Assembly: GCA_905221605.1 (NCBI GenBank)
Contig: CAJNDS010001112.1
Span: 932,472-996,471 of the forward strand
Reading direction: 5' to 3'
DNA from: Symbiodinium natans
Taxonomy: Eukaryota; Sar; Dinophyceae; Suessiales; Symbiodiniaceae
Length of the DNA: 64,000 nt
In this document: one piece after another, positions 46,252-56,189 of the stretch
Numbering within the stretch: the stretch's first letter is position 1
Layout of the letters: every line of letters begins with the position of its first letter
Notes under the pieces: generated by a model
Told to the model about the DNA's origin: nothing
Seen by the model: only the letters and a program-made list of their open reading frames with translations
Database searches by the model: none
Position numbers and translations under genes: made by a program

Positions 46252-46669
46252 GTAGAGTTGCATGGAGATGTTCTGGGTCTTAGCCAACTCAAAGTTCTCC
46301 GCAACAGTCGAGGTGTCGTCAAGAAGGCTTTTGCCGTACCTTGAAAAGCCCCGTCACCATATTCTAGTAAGGGTTTAGGGTTTAGGGTTTAGGGTTTAGG
46401 GTTTAGGGTTTAGGGTTTAGGGCACCCTTTTGAGGTTGGCTACTTTAGAAGTGGCAAAAGGGTCCCGCGGGGCTACAACCCTAAACCCCGAACCCTAAAC
46501 CCTGAACCCAAAACACTGAACCCTAAACCCTTTTGAACCCAGCCCTGCTGAGACTCTAAACCCTAAACCCTAAACCCTAAACCAAGATACACAAGCTCGG
46601 GCGACTCATAGACCTTCGTGGAGTCGAGGGTCAGAGGATCCAATGACTCAGCAGTGGCCTCCCATGCTT
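46252..46669 (-). CDS. Unrecognised gene, two exons
   Basis: At 46614-46669 WEATAESLDPLTLDSTK ends AAG|GTCTAT. At 46252-46334 YGKSLLDDTSTVAENFELAK, TQNISMQLYEAW follows TTCAAG. Between them are telomeric repeats and an FB4 element. Confidence 0.45.
46341..46470. mobile_element. FB4 element with telomeric insert
   Basis: Between AGTAA and GGGCACCCTTTT a TTTAGGG tract (46372-46424) is inserted; GGG is present at both junctions. It lies between two exons of the minus-strand gene. Confidence 0.5.
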
Positions 46670-47247
46670 AGGGTATAGGGTTTAGGGTTTAGGGTCTAGG
46701 GTTTAGGGTCTAGGGTCTAGGGTCTAGGGTCTAGGGTTTAGGGTCTAGGGTTTAGGGTTTAGGGTTTCCAAAGTATGGGCCCTGACTATGGGGCCCTTGG
46801 TAATATGTACCTCCTTTACACACTACTAAAGAATTCCTCAGGGCCCATACTTCGGATCCATCTAAACAACAGTCAGAGTCCATTCTAAGGGCCCAGGGTT
46901 CGGACCTTAGACCCGGAGCAAATCGCACCCCTGGAGAAATTTTGCGCGGGCGCATGCAACAAAAAGCCACAAAACTATTGCAGCGTTTGGGTTTAGGGTT
47001 TAGGGTTTTAGGGCTTTTGGTTTAGGGTAGTATCTGGGAGTGGTGAAAAAACTAAGCAAGCAGGGTCAGAGGGTCCCCCTTCTCCACATGTAGTAAGAGG
47101 GCCACCAAGCAAGGGACCCCCCCACTCTTTTTCGGATACCCTACTAACAGACCTTAAGAGGGACCATAAGGAGGGGTTACAAAAACCCCTAGTAAGGGCT
47201 GTTAGTATAAGGGGAAACATCCACAAGCATCTGTCGTTTGCATGGTT

Positions 47248-47341
47248 CCCAAAGAGCCCAATATAGCTTAATTAATCATATTAAGGATCCCTATATGATT
47301 TAAGGAATATTCCTTAATTCAGCAATATTGGGCTCTTTGGG
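47248..47341. mobile_element. FB1 element
   Basis: Perfect CCCAAAGAGCCC/GGGCTCTTTGGG ends and a shortened core. GGTTC occurs at both junctions and overlaps the ends, a possible 5-bp duplication. It adjoins the donor of a minus-strand exon (GCAAG|GAACCC). Confidence 0.5.
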
Positions 47342-47344
47342 TTC

Positions 47345-47690
47345 CTTGCGATGCCTGCGACTGGATGAGCTCAAAGATCTGCAGCGACCGCATGCTGGAT
47401 CGACGCAAGCTGAAGATAAGCTTGCAGTCGGCGCGAGAGACACCACCTGGATGGATCGGTAACCATAAGGGTTTAGGGTTTAGGGTTTAGATTTAGCTAT
47501 AACAAGGGCACCCGTTTTGGGGGTTGGTTACTTTATAAAGGGAACCCCATGAGCCCCAAAAAAGTAAAGGGCACCACTGGGCTACCAAGCCACCGTAGCC
47601 GGATTCCAAACGCTGGAAGATGGTCCTGATCGACTTCTTGCACACGTCCTGCCACGCCGACCCACCCGTCGGGAGCAAGCTTGCAAAAAG
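47345..47690 (-). CDS. Unrecognised gene, two exons
   Basis: At about 47590-47650 DVCKKSIRTIFQRLESGYGG follows GGCAG. At about 47345-47440 GVSRADCKLIFSLRRSSMRS, LQIFELIQSQASQ follows CATCCAG and ends GCAAG|GA. An FB4 element separates them and FB1 follows the second. Confidence 0.4.
47457..47587. mobile_element. FB4 element with telomeric insert
   Basis: GGTAACCATA, telomeric repeats, then ATAACAAGGGCACCC to CACTGGGCTACC. Another degraded copy with a two-unit telomeric insert lies at about 45640-45725. Confidence 0.5.
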
Positions 47691-47785
47691 TGGCTTGGTC
47701 ACAGTGACAGTACATGGGTTGCTTCAAGGGCATCAGCGTGCTTCAGCGCACTGGGAGGTTCACGGTTTAGGGTTGCAAGGGAAAC

Positions 47786-47951
47786 CTGAAGCATAAATCC
47801 AACTCCAACGGACTCCAACTTCTCGATTTCAGCATCCTGGCGTAGTAGCTGGACACCCTTCCAGCAATCTTCGAACTTGACGAAGCCGTCCTGCCCAGTG
47901 TTTGGGGTAGCCGGTAGTGAGATCGCAATGGCCCTGGATATGGCTAGTTCT
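47786..47951 (-). CDS. Unrecognised gene, EF-hand-like exon
   Basis: Reads ELAISRAIAISLPATPNTGQ, DGFVKFEDCWKGVQLLRQDA, EIEKLESVGVGFMLQ, then GT donor (CAG|GTTTCC). N-T-G-Q-D-G-F-V-K-F-E-D fits a 12-residue EF-hand loop with Asn at position 1 and Asp at 12, suggesting Ca2+ or Mg2+ sensing. There is no Met, so ordinary ORF searches miss it. Confidence 0.5.
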
Positions 47952-48023
47952 CTGAAGGTCCCTGCTTGGGTTTAGGGGTCCCTTCGTGGGTTAAGGGGTC
48001 CAGGGTCGAACCCCATGAAGTAC

Positions 48024-48092
48024 CCTCATCAGGTGCCCTTTGGCCGCGTCACTGGCCTCGTCAACCTCCAAGCAGTCCACCACAGCCTGCAC
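48024..48092 (-). CDS. Unrecognised gene, exon (VQAVVDCLEVD)
   Basis: A 69-nt exon: AGTAGAG|, VQAVVDCLEVDEASDAAKGH, LMR, GTACTT donor. It follows the 48264-48335 exon in phase 0. Confidence 0.5.
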
Positions 48093-48263
48093 CTCTACTG
48101 AACTTGGAACCCTAGCAACCTTTTGCTTTTGATTTCAGCTGTTTCTGAAGAATGAAAAAGTGCCCAAAGAAATTAACAAAATTCCTTTTTTCGCTGTTTC
48201 TTAGGCATTATAAATTAAGTGCCAAAAAAATTGGAAAAATGTTTCCAAGCATCCCTGAGGCAC

Positions 48264-48335
48264 CTTCTCCTCCACCTCGACTTGGCTCTGCTTGTCCATG
48301 GCCTTGAGCAAGGGCTTCTTTAAGACAGCCCGGAG
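48264..48335 (-). CDS. Unrecognised gene, exon (LRAVLKKPLLK)
   Basis: A 72-nt phase-0 exon: TTTTTTGTAAG|, LRAVLKKPLLKAMDKQSQVE, VEEK, then GT donor. Borders are good on both sides. Confidence 0.5.
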
Positions 48336-48430
48336 CTTACAAAAAAACCTAATTAAGGGGTTTAGGGTTTAGGGTTTAGGGTTTAGGGGTTAGGGTTTAG
48401 GGTTTAGGGTTTAGGGTTTAGGGTTTAGGG

Positions 48431-48531
48431 GTTCCAAACCCCTCAAGTAAGGAATATGCCCCTGATTTAGATTAAGGATCATTATGATGAGTTTAGGGTC
48501 TATTCCTCAATGAAGGGCTTTTGGAAGATCT
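48431..48531. mobile_element. FB2 element fused to telomeric tract
   Basis: The right end is complete (CTTTTGGAAGATC). The left end has lost GATCT, and TTTAGGG repeats run straight into TTCCAAACCCC. Confidence 0.5.
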
Positions 48532-49239
48532 GGGAGGGATTCGCTGGGTTTGGGACTTTGGGGGGTTTAGAAAACCCCTAAACCCTAAACCCTAAACCCT
48601 CAACCCTCAACCCTAAACCCTAAACCCTAAACCGTGCAAGGCCTGAGGATCCTGGGCTTATTTCAGCCATAATTCAACGAATTTCGAACGATGAAAAGAT
48701 AAGAACCCACATATTGCCCTGTAAGGGTTTAGGGTTTCTTTGGGGGTTCTTAAGCTGTGGATTCAGAAAACCACGAGAGGGAGTTGCAAGGATTGTCTGG
48801 TTGAGGCTTGGGTGCTGAGCGTGGGTGTGGAGAGCCCGCCTGGTTCAAGCAATGACTGATACAAGCACACCATATGGCAACATAGTACCGCCAAAAGCAT
48901 CCCCCATTTCCCTCGAAATCATTTGGACTAACGCCTCGCTACGCTAGCCGCTAGCTGTCGTGATTGGAGTACCCTGGCCCAAGAAAAAAAGTAAACCTTT
49001 CAATGATGGTAGCATGGTAGATAGCCCAAAAAGTTAAAGGTTATCTACTCAGCTACTAGGATGAGTTTCTGAAGTGCTGACACTCACGATGCCGAGGGCA
49101 GGAAACGGGGGGGGGGGGGGGGGGCTTAGGGCTTAGATGTTCAACAAGCATCCCCAACGGATGAGAATTTAGAGAGCTGGCCTTGTGGGCTTTGCACCAG
49201 AAATACCCCCCCCCCCCCCCCCCAACCCTCACCCTTACC

Positions 49240-49470
49240 CTGACCCTGAACCCTGAAACCTGAAACCCTGAAACCCTGAAACCCTGAAACCCCTGAACCC
49301 AAACCCTAAAACCCTAAACCCTCAACCCTAAAACCCTAAAACCCTAAAACCCTAAAACCCTAAAACCCTAAAACCCTAAAACCCTAAAACCCTAAAACCC
49401 TAAAACCCTAAAACCCTAAAACCCTAAAACCCTAAAACCCTAAAACCCTAAAACCCTAAAACCCTAAACC
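49240..49470 (+). repeat. 8-bp variant tract (CCCTAAAA)n
   Basis: Starts with CCCTGAAA units and then about 18 units of AAAACCCT, one A longer than the telomeric unit. Preceded by a C17 run (49207-49223). Confidence 0.8.
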
Positions 49471-49510
49471 CTGAACCCAACCCCCCGCCCCCCCAAATTC
49501 ACCCCAAAGC

Positions 49511-49601
49511 CTGCTGTATCATCCTTTCTCGGCGATGGTCCAACCGGTGCTGCACGTCCGCCATCTCCTCCGGCACCAAATGGGAGGAGTTCGGGCAAGG
49601 T
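49511..49601 (-). CDS. Unrecognised gene, exon (RLDHRRERM)
   Basis: Reads PNSSHLVPEEMADVQHRLDH, then RRERMIQQ. The acceptor is the TAG of a telomeric-type unit (CCCTAG|A); the donor is CAGCAG|GC. Charged and helical. Confidence 0.45.
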
Positions 49602-49756
49602 CTAGGGTATAGGGTTTAGGGCTTAGGGCTTAGGGTTTAGGGATTCACCCACCTTAACCCTGTTGTTCATCTACCCCAAACCCTTTTGAACCCTAAAAAG
49701 GCCTAAACCCCAAACGCTAAACCTAGCCCTAAACCCTAAACCCTAAACCCTCTCCT

Positions 49757-50797
49757 GATCATCCTCCGATGCCAAGTTCTGGAAAGCTCCGAGGATGGAG
49801 ACGGCGGAACTACCTACAAGCCCTAAACCCTAAACCCTAAACCCTAAACCCGAAAAAACCCCAAACCCTAAACCCTAAACCCTAACCCTAAACCCTAAAA
49901 TCCTGCCACCATGGGAGCCTCATGACACTGGCTAGGTTGGCTCCAAAAACGACCCGCTTAAACCCAATAAGGGGGTTCGGGGGTTTAGGGTTTAGGGTTT
50001 AGGGTTTAGGGAAATGTCCCAAGGGACTACCTCGCTGGGTTTAGGGTGGTATATAGGGTTTCATTGTTTTGGGTCGAATGCGCTTATTACCAACATTGCT
50101 GGGAGAAGTGCAAGAAGTGGATGCGCGGCTTGCGCCCACAGAGGGGCTTTGCGATGCATGGGTGTTTTTCTGCCAACGCGTGACCTGCAATCCACAATCT
50201 CGACCGCATTCCTCCTAAAACCCCGCAGGCGGAGAACTCGTCAGGACCTGAAACCGATTTAGGGTTTAGAGCTTTGTTGGCCAGTTCTCTAAACGACGGT
50301 CCTATTTGGGGGGTCGTCTAGGTACGATACTCTGTGCTACAACCGGAATGCCCAAAAAAGCGGACAACAATGTAAACAAAATCGACCATGTAGCCTCCAT
50401 CCTAGTCGACCCCTACATTACTTGATGCAGCTCTGCAACAAAACTGTGCTTGCTCAAGTCCTCTTTAGAGACTCCAGAGTTTTGCAAGCAGGCTATACAA
50501 TGTCTTTGCAGTAGGGTTACCTCGTGGACGCTTCTTGCATCTGACGAAACACTTCTGGCCTACAAACCTCAAACCCCCAATTGTGCAACCTAAACCCTAA
50601 ACCCTAAACCCTAAACCCTAAACCCTAAACCCTAAACCCTAAACCCTAAACCCTAAACCCTAAACCCTAAACCCTAAACCCTAAACCCTAAACCCTAAAC
50701 CCTAAACCCTAAACCCAAGACGGCCTTCGGGTTTCGTGCTGTGGCGCGAGAGGAGATGCTCACAAAGGTAGGGAGGGCGCGCATCCTTCAAGAACAC
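49757..50797 (-). CDS. Unrecognised gene, 5' exons
   Basis: Candidate exons at about 50764-50797 (VFLKDARPPYL, after CCCAG) and 49757-49815 (SSAVSILGAFQNLASEDDQ, after TTGTAG). Between them lie a perfect CCCTAAA tract and 700 bp with no clear coding. Assigned to the 45.4-50.8 kb gene by strand only. Confidence 0.3.
50588..50715 (+). repeat. Telomere-type tract (CCCTAAA)n
   Basis: About 18 perfect units. Other tracts to the right: 45047-45085, 46146-46236, 46672-46768 (with TCTAGGG variants), 48355-48430, 59390-59480 and 62180-62400. Confidence 0.85.
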
Positions 50798-50816
50798 CTG
50801 GGCCGCCGGTAGCCCG

Positions 50817-50990
50817 GATCTTCCAAAATGGTTTAGGGTTTAGGGTTTTAGGGTTTAGGGTTTACGGAAAGGAATATACCTTGGGATGTTCCCCCCTTAT
50901 GATAGCGGTCCGTAATAGGGATTCTAGTACCCCCTAGTATGAATTCTTATTATTCAGGACTGTTAGTATAAGGGGAACACCCCAACCAAG
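50817..50990. mobile_element. FB2 remnant with telomeric and FB3 inserts
   Basis: GGATCTTCCAAAA is followed by TTTAGGG repeats, then GGAATATACC of FB2, then a complete FB3 (50884-50990), then CCAAGGATCAT resembling the FB2 core. Three layers of insertion. Confidence 0.5.
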
Positions 50991-51439
50991 GATCATACTA
51001 TAGTTTGGGAAATCCACCAGTTGTTATCCGTTAAGCCATGAGCAGGGGCGCGCCTAACCTTTTTACTCAGAGGGCTTGAGCGACACAAGTAAGTGCAACA
51101 TACATGTAAGCAAAAGTGGAGGGAATGCACAGATATAAAATACACCCCCCTCGTTGAAGCGTGAGAATGCTGAAACGCAGTCAACGAATCCACGGCAAGC
51201 ACTACGTGCTGCATTTTGCTCTTCTACTGTATGTTCAAAGTGCGCTCACCCGAGTTTTAATTCAGGTTCAACGCCACAGATCACCGCGCACCAGCTTAAG
51301 AAATTTGAAACGCTGGCGGGGATACAAAGGTGGCTCGTGCAATACAGTGGTTCACTCAGCATCGACCTCAAAAGAAAGGAAAACAGAGCGTTGTGGTCAA
51401 GATGCTAAGCTACTTTATCAGAAAAGCGGAACTCAGGAC

Positions 51440-54409
51440 TCACCAGCTGCGATCTCGATGGTCGTAGCGCCAAGGTCCACGGGAGTGCTCCGTACTGCGA
51501 CTCCCCGAGCTCCACCAGGATCCTTGATCCTGCCACTGGCGATCACGCCAGGAACTTGAGGAATGCCAGTCGTCCTGCGACCAAGAGTTGTCGCTCCACG
51601 ACCAGCCACGATTCGTGTCACGATCGGCCTCCCCATAACGGGGGGCATTTTGCGGTGCCTTTCTTGCATCCGCCCGCGCCTGAGCGGCCCGGGACGCTTC
51701 TGCCGATTCCTTCATCTTTCGGCACGTTTCCTTTGCCCCACCATAGTTCTCAGAGAGGATCTCGGCCAAAAAGACTGCCAGATGCTCTTCCTCGTCGAAG
51801 TCCGGGATGCCAATGATGCCCTCCGTGAAGGTGAGGATGTGGGAAACCGCACGGGTGACGCGGATGATCCGGGCGAATTCCTTCACGCCCATGAAGTTGC
51901 CGAGCCAAGCGTAGCCCATAGGTTCGAGGTTGGGGTCGTCGATGAGGCCGGCCAGGACGAGATCGTCGGCGTTCTTGTCGAAGAACGCCATGCGAGCCAG
52001 GCCCTCATGATTGACCTTTTTATTCTCCCAGGCCTTGTTGGAGCCGTAGCCCAACTCACGTTGTTCGCGGGAACGACCTTGATTGGGAAGATAAGCGCAT
52101 GCCACGCAGTCCTGAATAGTGAGCCGCCTTCTCGTCCAGCCGCCCTTGATAGCGTGGATCGCGTAGGTGTCGTCCTGGTCGAACTTGTCCACCATCGACG
52201 TGTAGCCGTGCTTCATGAAGCCTTTGAGATTTTGGCGTGCCAACATGATAGCTCGGCCATCTACGCTCTGCTGTCCCCTCAAGTCATGCGTTCCAGCGGC
52301 CTGGCGAATCTTCGCGGCATCCATCTCCCAAAGGCCCTTTCCAAACTGCTCTGCCAGGGCGTCCAAGACATGGGAGCGCTCACGCGCCATCCACATTCTG
52401 AAGGCACTCTGGGTGGCCCCACGGGTGACGTAGTAGCCGCAGTGGAAACACTTGTGCTGACCTTCGAGACGAAGCTTGCCACAATTGACGCACTGAATCT
52501 GCGTGATTTCCCTCTTCCATCCAGGACGCGGCGCTTGTGTTGCCGGTGCCGTAGAGCGGGTAGCCACTCCTTCATCAGGGACCACTTGCAACTGACCTTC
52601 AGTCAAACGGTTCCTTCCTGAAGGCGACACCTCGATGACATCGGCGTCGGTGTTGAAGCGAACGTGTAGAGGTGGAAGTTCAGGAACGGTGCTCTCGACC
52701 TCCTCAAGGATGGGAACGTCGAACTCCTCCTTGACCAATGGGGCTTCTTCATGCTCGACACCAGGCTCCTCCTGCACTTCTTGGAGAGGTCCCGCGGCTT
52801 CAACGACCATGCTTCCGGAAGATTCGGCCTCCTCTATATGAGGGGCATTCTCTTCCTCCTCCTGTCCCTCAGGTCCATCCGCGGCAGACCACAAGATTTC
52901 ATCGGTCCTTGTGTCGCGGATGTAGAGAACCGTCGATCCAGAGATCGCTTCTCTGCAGAGGACGCCCTCAGACCGTGAGTAGAACAGTCCAGCGCCTTGC
53001 CTGAGGGCATCCATGGTGTTGACGACCACCTCCACGGGGCGATCGCTGCTCACGCCAGGGACATTTTCTCCCGGCCCTACCTCCCGGTCGGCAAAATACA
53101 CAAAGGCATTCGCGGTGTGGTGCCCGGGGATAAAGCAGGAGTCCAAGATGGCAAAGGCTCGATCCTTGTAGGTGCGGTGGTAGAGCCTGCGTGGAATCTT
53201 CTCCAGGGGCAAAACCGGCCGACCTTCCCAGGTGGCAGAATGCTCATCCATCTCTGCTTCTGGGATCATGCTGAACCAGGCCTCCGCAAGGATCGAGTCG
53301 GGCACCCCTTTCATGGCCCCAATAAGGGTAGGGTAGCCTCCTAGGCCGTAGTACTCGGCGAGGGGGTGGTTGCGGTCAATTCGCAGCTGGAACCTGCTGC
53401 GGTTGTCGTTCTTGACGACAGTGAGGAGCATCCCGAGGCCATAATCCTTGTTCGTCTTCTTGTTCCAGGCCTCGAGGATCTTCCTTGTAGAGCACCACAA
53501 TCCATCGCCCTGCAGGCCTGGGACGACCTTGCCGCGGACAATACCGGACAAGGCAGTCTTGTGATGCTGGGGAATGTGGATATACTTGAAGTTCGGCATC
53601 TCGTCCTGAAGGACGTCAATCCACTCGGCCTCACCTTCCGGTGGGCATAAATGGATTGTGTCCCAGTCGAGGCCCAGCATGTCGACGAGGCACCAATCGT
53701 CATCGGTTGCGTAGTAGCCGGACTTGATGGGCTCGTCGTAGACAGCCTCGTGTGGGCCCTTCTTTGCCCGCTTGGGGGCACTGGACTCAGGGTCGGTCCG
53801 CTGACGACTGTAGACCTCCCCCCTGGCCAAGAGCTTCTCCTTAGTCTCCCGCGCCGTTGACGACGATGACGGAACAACGACGGCCTCCCCTGGACGGGGG
53901 GCATTTTCCTCGCTCTTCTTGATCATCTCGTCGTAGTCCTCGCGGGTAACATATTCCCCATCTCCCAGGTGAACGTGGTCCTTGAAATCCCGGTGGACAA
54001 AGTGGTTCGGCGCGGTGTCGGGGAACTGCTCCTGGGGTCCTTGGAAGTAGATGTCGTCCCACGGGTCAGCCTCGACAAGCGGCTGATGTGTGGGCTCTAC
54101 TCTTCCTTTACGGAAGTGGTTCAGGAGCTTCTCCTCTACCTGCACGTCCACAGCGAACTTGACGTTAGGCTTTGAGACGTGGCCGTAGTTCTGCAGGACC
54201 AGGTCGATGTCGGCTTCCTTGAAGAAGGAGCATTGGTGACGAAGGACCATAATCCTGGCGGTAAAACCCAACCACCTCAACAGCTGCAAACGATAGGCGC
54301 TGTCCTCCTGGAAGTGAAAATGGTCGAATTTGCGGATCTGGCTCGCAGGCGTATTGAAATGCTTGACGGCCAGCCCAAGTTGGGCGGCGTAGTCGAGCAA
54401 ATCCGCCAT
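51440..54409 (-). CDS. Tpt1/KptA-like fold protein with zinc ribbon
   Basis: A 989-codon ORF. Residues about 283-355 resemble the N-terminal winged-helix part of RNA 2'-phosphotransferase (ALSGIVRGK; GDGLWCSTRKIL; VVKNDNRSRFQL), and 403-500 the ADP-ribosyltransferase part (LYHRTYKDRAFAIL; FVYFA; VEVVVNTMDALRQGAGLFYS; EGVLCREAI). That enzyme removes splice-site 2'-phosphates with NAD+. Of its catalytic set, Arg292 and Arg339 are kept, but His after the first Arg is Gly293 and the HGT motif is HRT (411-413), so activity is doubtful. A zinc ribbon follows (Cys640, 643, 654, 657), an acidic linker (515-570), and a Trp/Ser/Arg-rich tail (930-989). The frame is open upstream (GYYLPREWG) to a stop near 54470, so an upstream exon is possible. 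The stop codon overlaps CAGCTG|GTGAGT, a good donor. Confidence 0.6.
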   Translation of the reverse strand: MADLLDYAAQLGLAVKHFNTPASQIRKFDHFHFQEDSAYRLQLLRWLGFTARIMVLRHQCSFFKEADIDLVLQNYGHVSKPNVKFAVDVQVEEKLLNHFRKGRVEPTHQPLVEADPWDDIYFQGPQEQFPDTAPNHFVHRDFKDHVHLGDGEYVTREDYDEMIKKSEENAPRPGEAVVVPSSSSTARETKEKLLARGEVYSRQRTDPESSAPKRAKKGPHEAVYDEPIKSGYYATDDDWCLVDMLGLDWDTIHLCPPEGEAEWIDVLQDEMPNFKYIHIPQHHKTALSGIVRGKVVPGLQGDGLWCSTRKILEAWNKKTNKDYGLGMLLTVVKNDNRSRFQLRIDRNHPLAEYYGLGGYPTLIGAMKGVPDSILAEAWFSMIPEAEMDEHSATWEGRPVLPLEKIPRRLYHRTYKDRAFAILDSCFIPGHHTANAFVYFADREVGPGENVPGVSSDRPVEVVVNTMDALRQGAGLFYSRSEGVLCREAISGSTVLYIRDTRTDEILWSAADGPEGQEEEENAPHIEEAESSGSMVVEAAGPLQEVQEEPGVEHEEAPLVKEEFDVPILEEVESTVPELPPLHVRFNTDADVIEVSPSGRNRLTEGQLQVVPDEGVATRSTAPATQAPRPGWKREITQIQCVNCGKLRLEGQHKCFHCGYYVTRGATQSAFRMWMARERSHVLDALAEQFGKGLWEMDAAKIRQAAGTHDLRGQQSVDGRAIMLARQNLKGFMKHGYTSMVDKFDQDDTYAIHAIKGGWTRRRLTIQDCVACAYLPNQGRSREQRELGYGSNKAWENKKVNHEGLARMAFFDKNADDLVLAGLIDDPNLEPMGYAWLGNFMGVKEFARIIRVTRAVSHILTFTEGIIGIPDFDEEEHLAVFLAEILSENYGGAKETCRKMKESAEASRAAQARADARKAPQNAPRYGEADRDTNRGWSWSDNSWSQDDWHSSSSWRDRQWQDQGSWWSSGSRSTEHSRGPWRYDHRDRSW

Positions 54410-54527
54410 GATGGTACCCCACTCGCGCGGGAGGTAGTAGCCCAGAGCCTCCGAAGGCGTGCATTACAGACCTCTGATGATGAAGGCGTATCTGTTACAA
54501 CTTCAATAACCCACGACATGATCAGGA

Positions 54528-54566
54528 AGTATACATATATATATATATGTGTATATATATATATGC
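54528..54566. repeat. TA/TG microsatellite
   Basis: TATATATATATATATGTGTA and TATATATATATATGCGC. Others: 33325-33367 (AAATA then TA) and 57836-57850 (TA, inside an intron). Confidence 0.8.
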
Positions 54567-54659
54567 GCACAACAAAACAACGATTCAAAATCAAAAGACA
54601 TGTGCTGAGGCCATGGTCGAGGTAGATCATTGCCAGAACACACCCCTTAAGACATGGAG

Positions 54660-56185
54660 CTTCCATCGTGCGCCCGGCGCGGGAAGCAAGCCGGGCGCGC
54701 CCAACCCGAGAGGGCGCGCGCCCGGCGCGCGCCCGGCGCGCGTCAAAAACGACTCCAATTAATGGTTTTTTGTTTCTTTGTGTTTCAACGTCTTTTCTGT
54801 TTCGAATGCGCGCTGATTCTTTTCCTTTTGGGTTACTTTGACGGGCGCGCGCCCGGCGCGCGCCCGTGATTCGGCGCGTGCCCGGCGCGCGCCTCCAATT
54901 GAAAAAAGAACGCGGCCAATGGATTGTTCTTGTGTTCTTTTGTCCTTAAAACGTCTCTTGTATTTCGAACGTACGCGAATTGTTCCGGCGCGCGCCCGGC
55001 GCGCGCCGGGCGCGCGCCGGGCGCGCGCCGGGGCATTGTTACGTCTCTTGTGTTTTGAATATACGCTGACTGTTTTCCTTTTGGGTTACTCGACCGCGCA
55101 CGCCGGGCGCGCGCCCGCGCGCGCGCCCGCGCCGAGTCGGCGCGCGCCCGGCGCGCGCCTCCGATTCGGCGCGCGCCCGGCGCGCGCCTCCAATTGAAAA
55201 AGAACACTGCCAACGGATTGTTCTTGTGTTTTTGTTGTCGATAAAACGTCGTCTTGTACTTCGAATGTACGGTACTTGTTTTACTTTTGGGTTACTTTAC
55301 CCTGCACGGCTGGCGCGCGCCCGGCGCGCGCCTCCGACTCGGCGCGCGCCCGGCGCGCGCCTCCGACTCGGCGCGCGCACCGGCGCTCGCCCCCCGACTC
55401 GGCGCGCGCCCGGCGCGCGCCTCCGCTCGGCGGCGCCGCCCCTGCGCGCGCCTCCGACTCGGCGCGCGCCCGGCGCGCGCCTCCGACTCGGCGCGCGCCC
55501 GGCGCGCCTCCAATTGAAAAAAACGCACCCAATGGATTGTTCTTGTGTTTTTGTTGTCGATCTCTTGTACTTCGAATGTAATTGCGTTACTTGTTTTCCT
55601 TTTGGGTTACTTTACCCTGCACGGCTGGCGCGCGCCCGGCGCGCGCCTCCGACTCGGCGCGCACCTCCAATTCAAAAAGAACACTTGCAACGGATTGTTC
55701 TTGTGTTTTTGTTGTCGATAAAACGTCGTCTTGTACTTCGAATGTACGGTACTTGTTTTACTTTTGGGTTACTTTACCCTGCACGGCTGGCGCGCGCCCG
55801 GCGCGCGCCTCCGACTCGGCGCGCGCCCGGCGCGCGCCTCCGACTCGGCGCGCGCCCGGCGCGCGCCTCCAATTCAAAAAGAACAGTTCGAACGGATTGT
55901 TCTTGTATTTTTTGTCGTTAAAACTGTACGTTACTTGTTTTCCTTTTGGGTTACTTTACCCTCCATGGCTGGCGCGCGCCCGGCGCGCGCCTCCGACTCG
56001 GCGCGCGCCCGGCGCGCGCCTCCAATTCAAAAAGAACACTTCCAACGGATTGTTCTTGTGTTTTTTATCGTTAAAACTGTACGTTACTTGTTTTCCTTTT
56101 GGGTGACTTTACCCTGCACGGCTGGCGCGCGCCCGGCGCGCGTCACCGATTGGGCGCGCGCCCGGCGCGCGGTTCCAAAAGAAAA
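54660..56185. repeat. CG-palindrome satellite
   Basis: Alternates blocks of GGCGCGCGCC palindromes (units of about 29 bp, GGCGCGCGCCCGGCGCGCGC followed by CTCCGACTC) with 100-150-bp AT-richer spacers starting CCAATTGAAAAA or CCAATTCAAAAA and ending GGGTTACTTTACCCTGCACG. Spacer starts: 54754, 54893, 55190, 55507, 55666, 55867 and 56022. So it has seven to eight higher-order units of 139-317 bp, varying by the number of CG blocks. Open frames across it (Ala/Arg/Pro-rich) reflect base composition, not genes. Confidence 0.8.
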
Positions 56186-56189
56186 AGAA

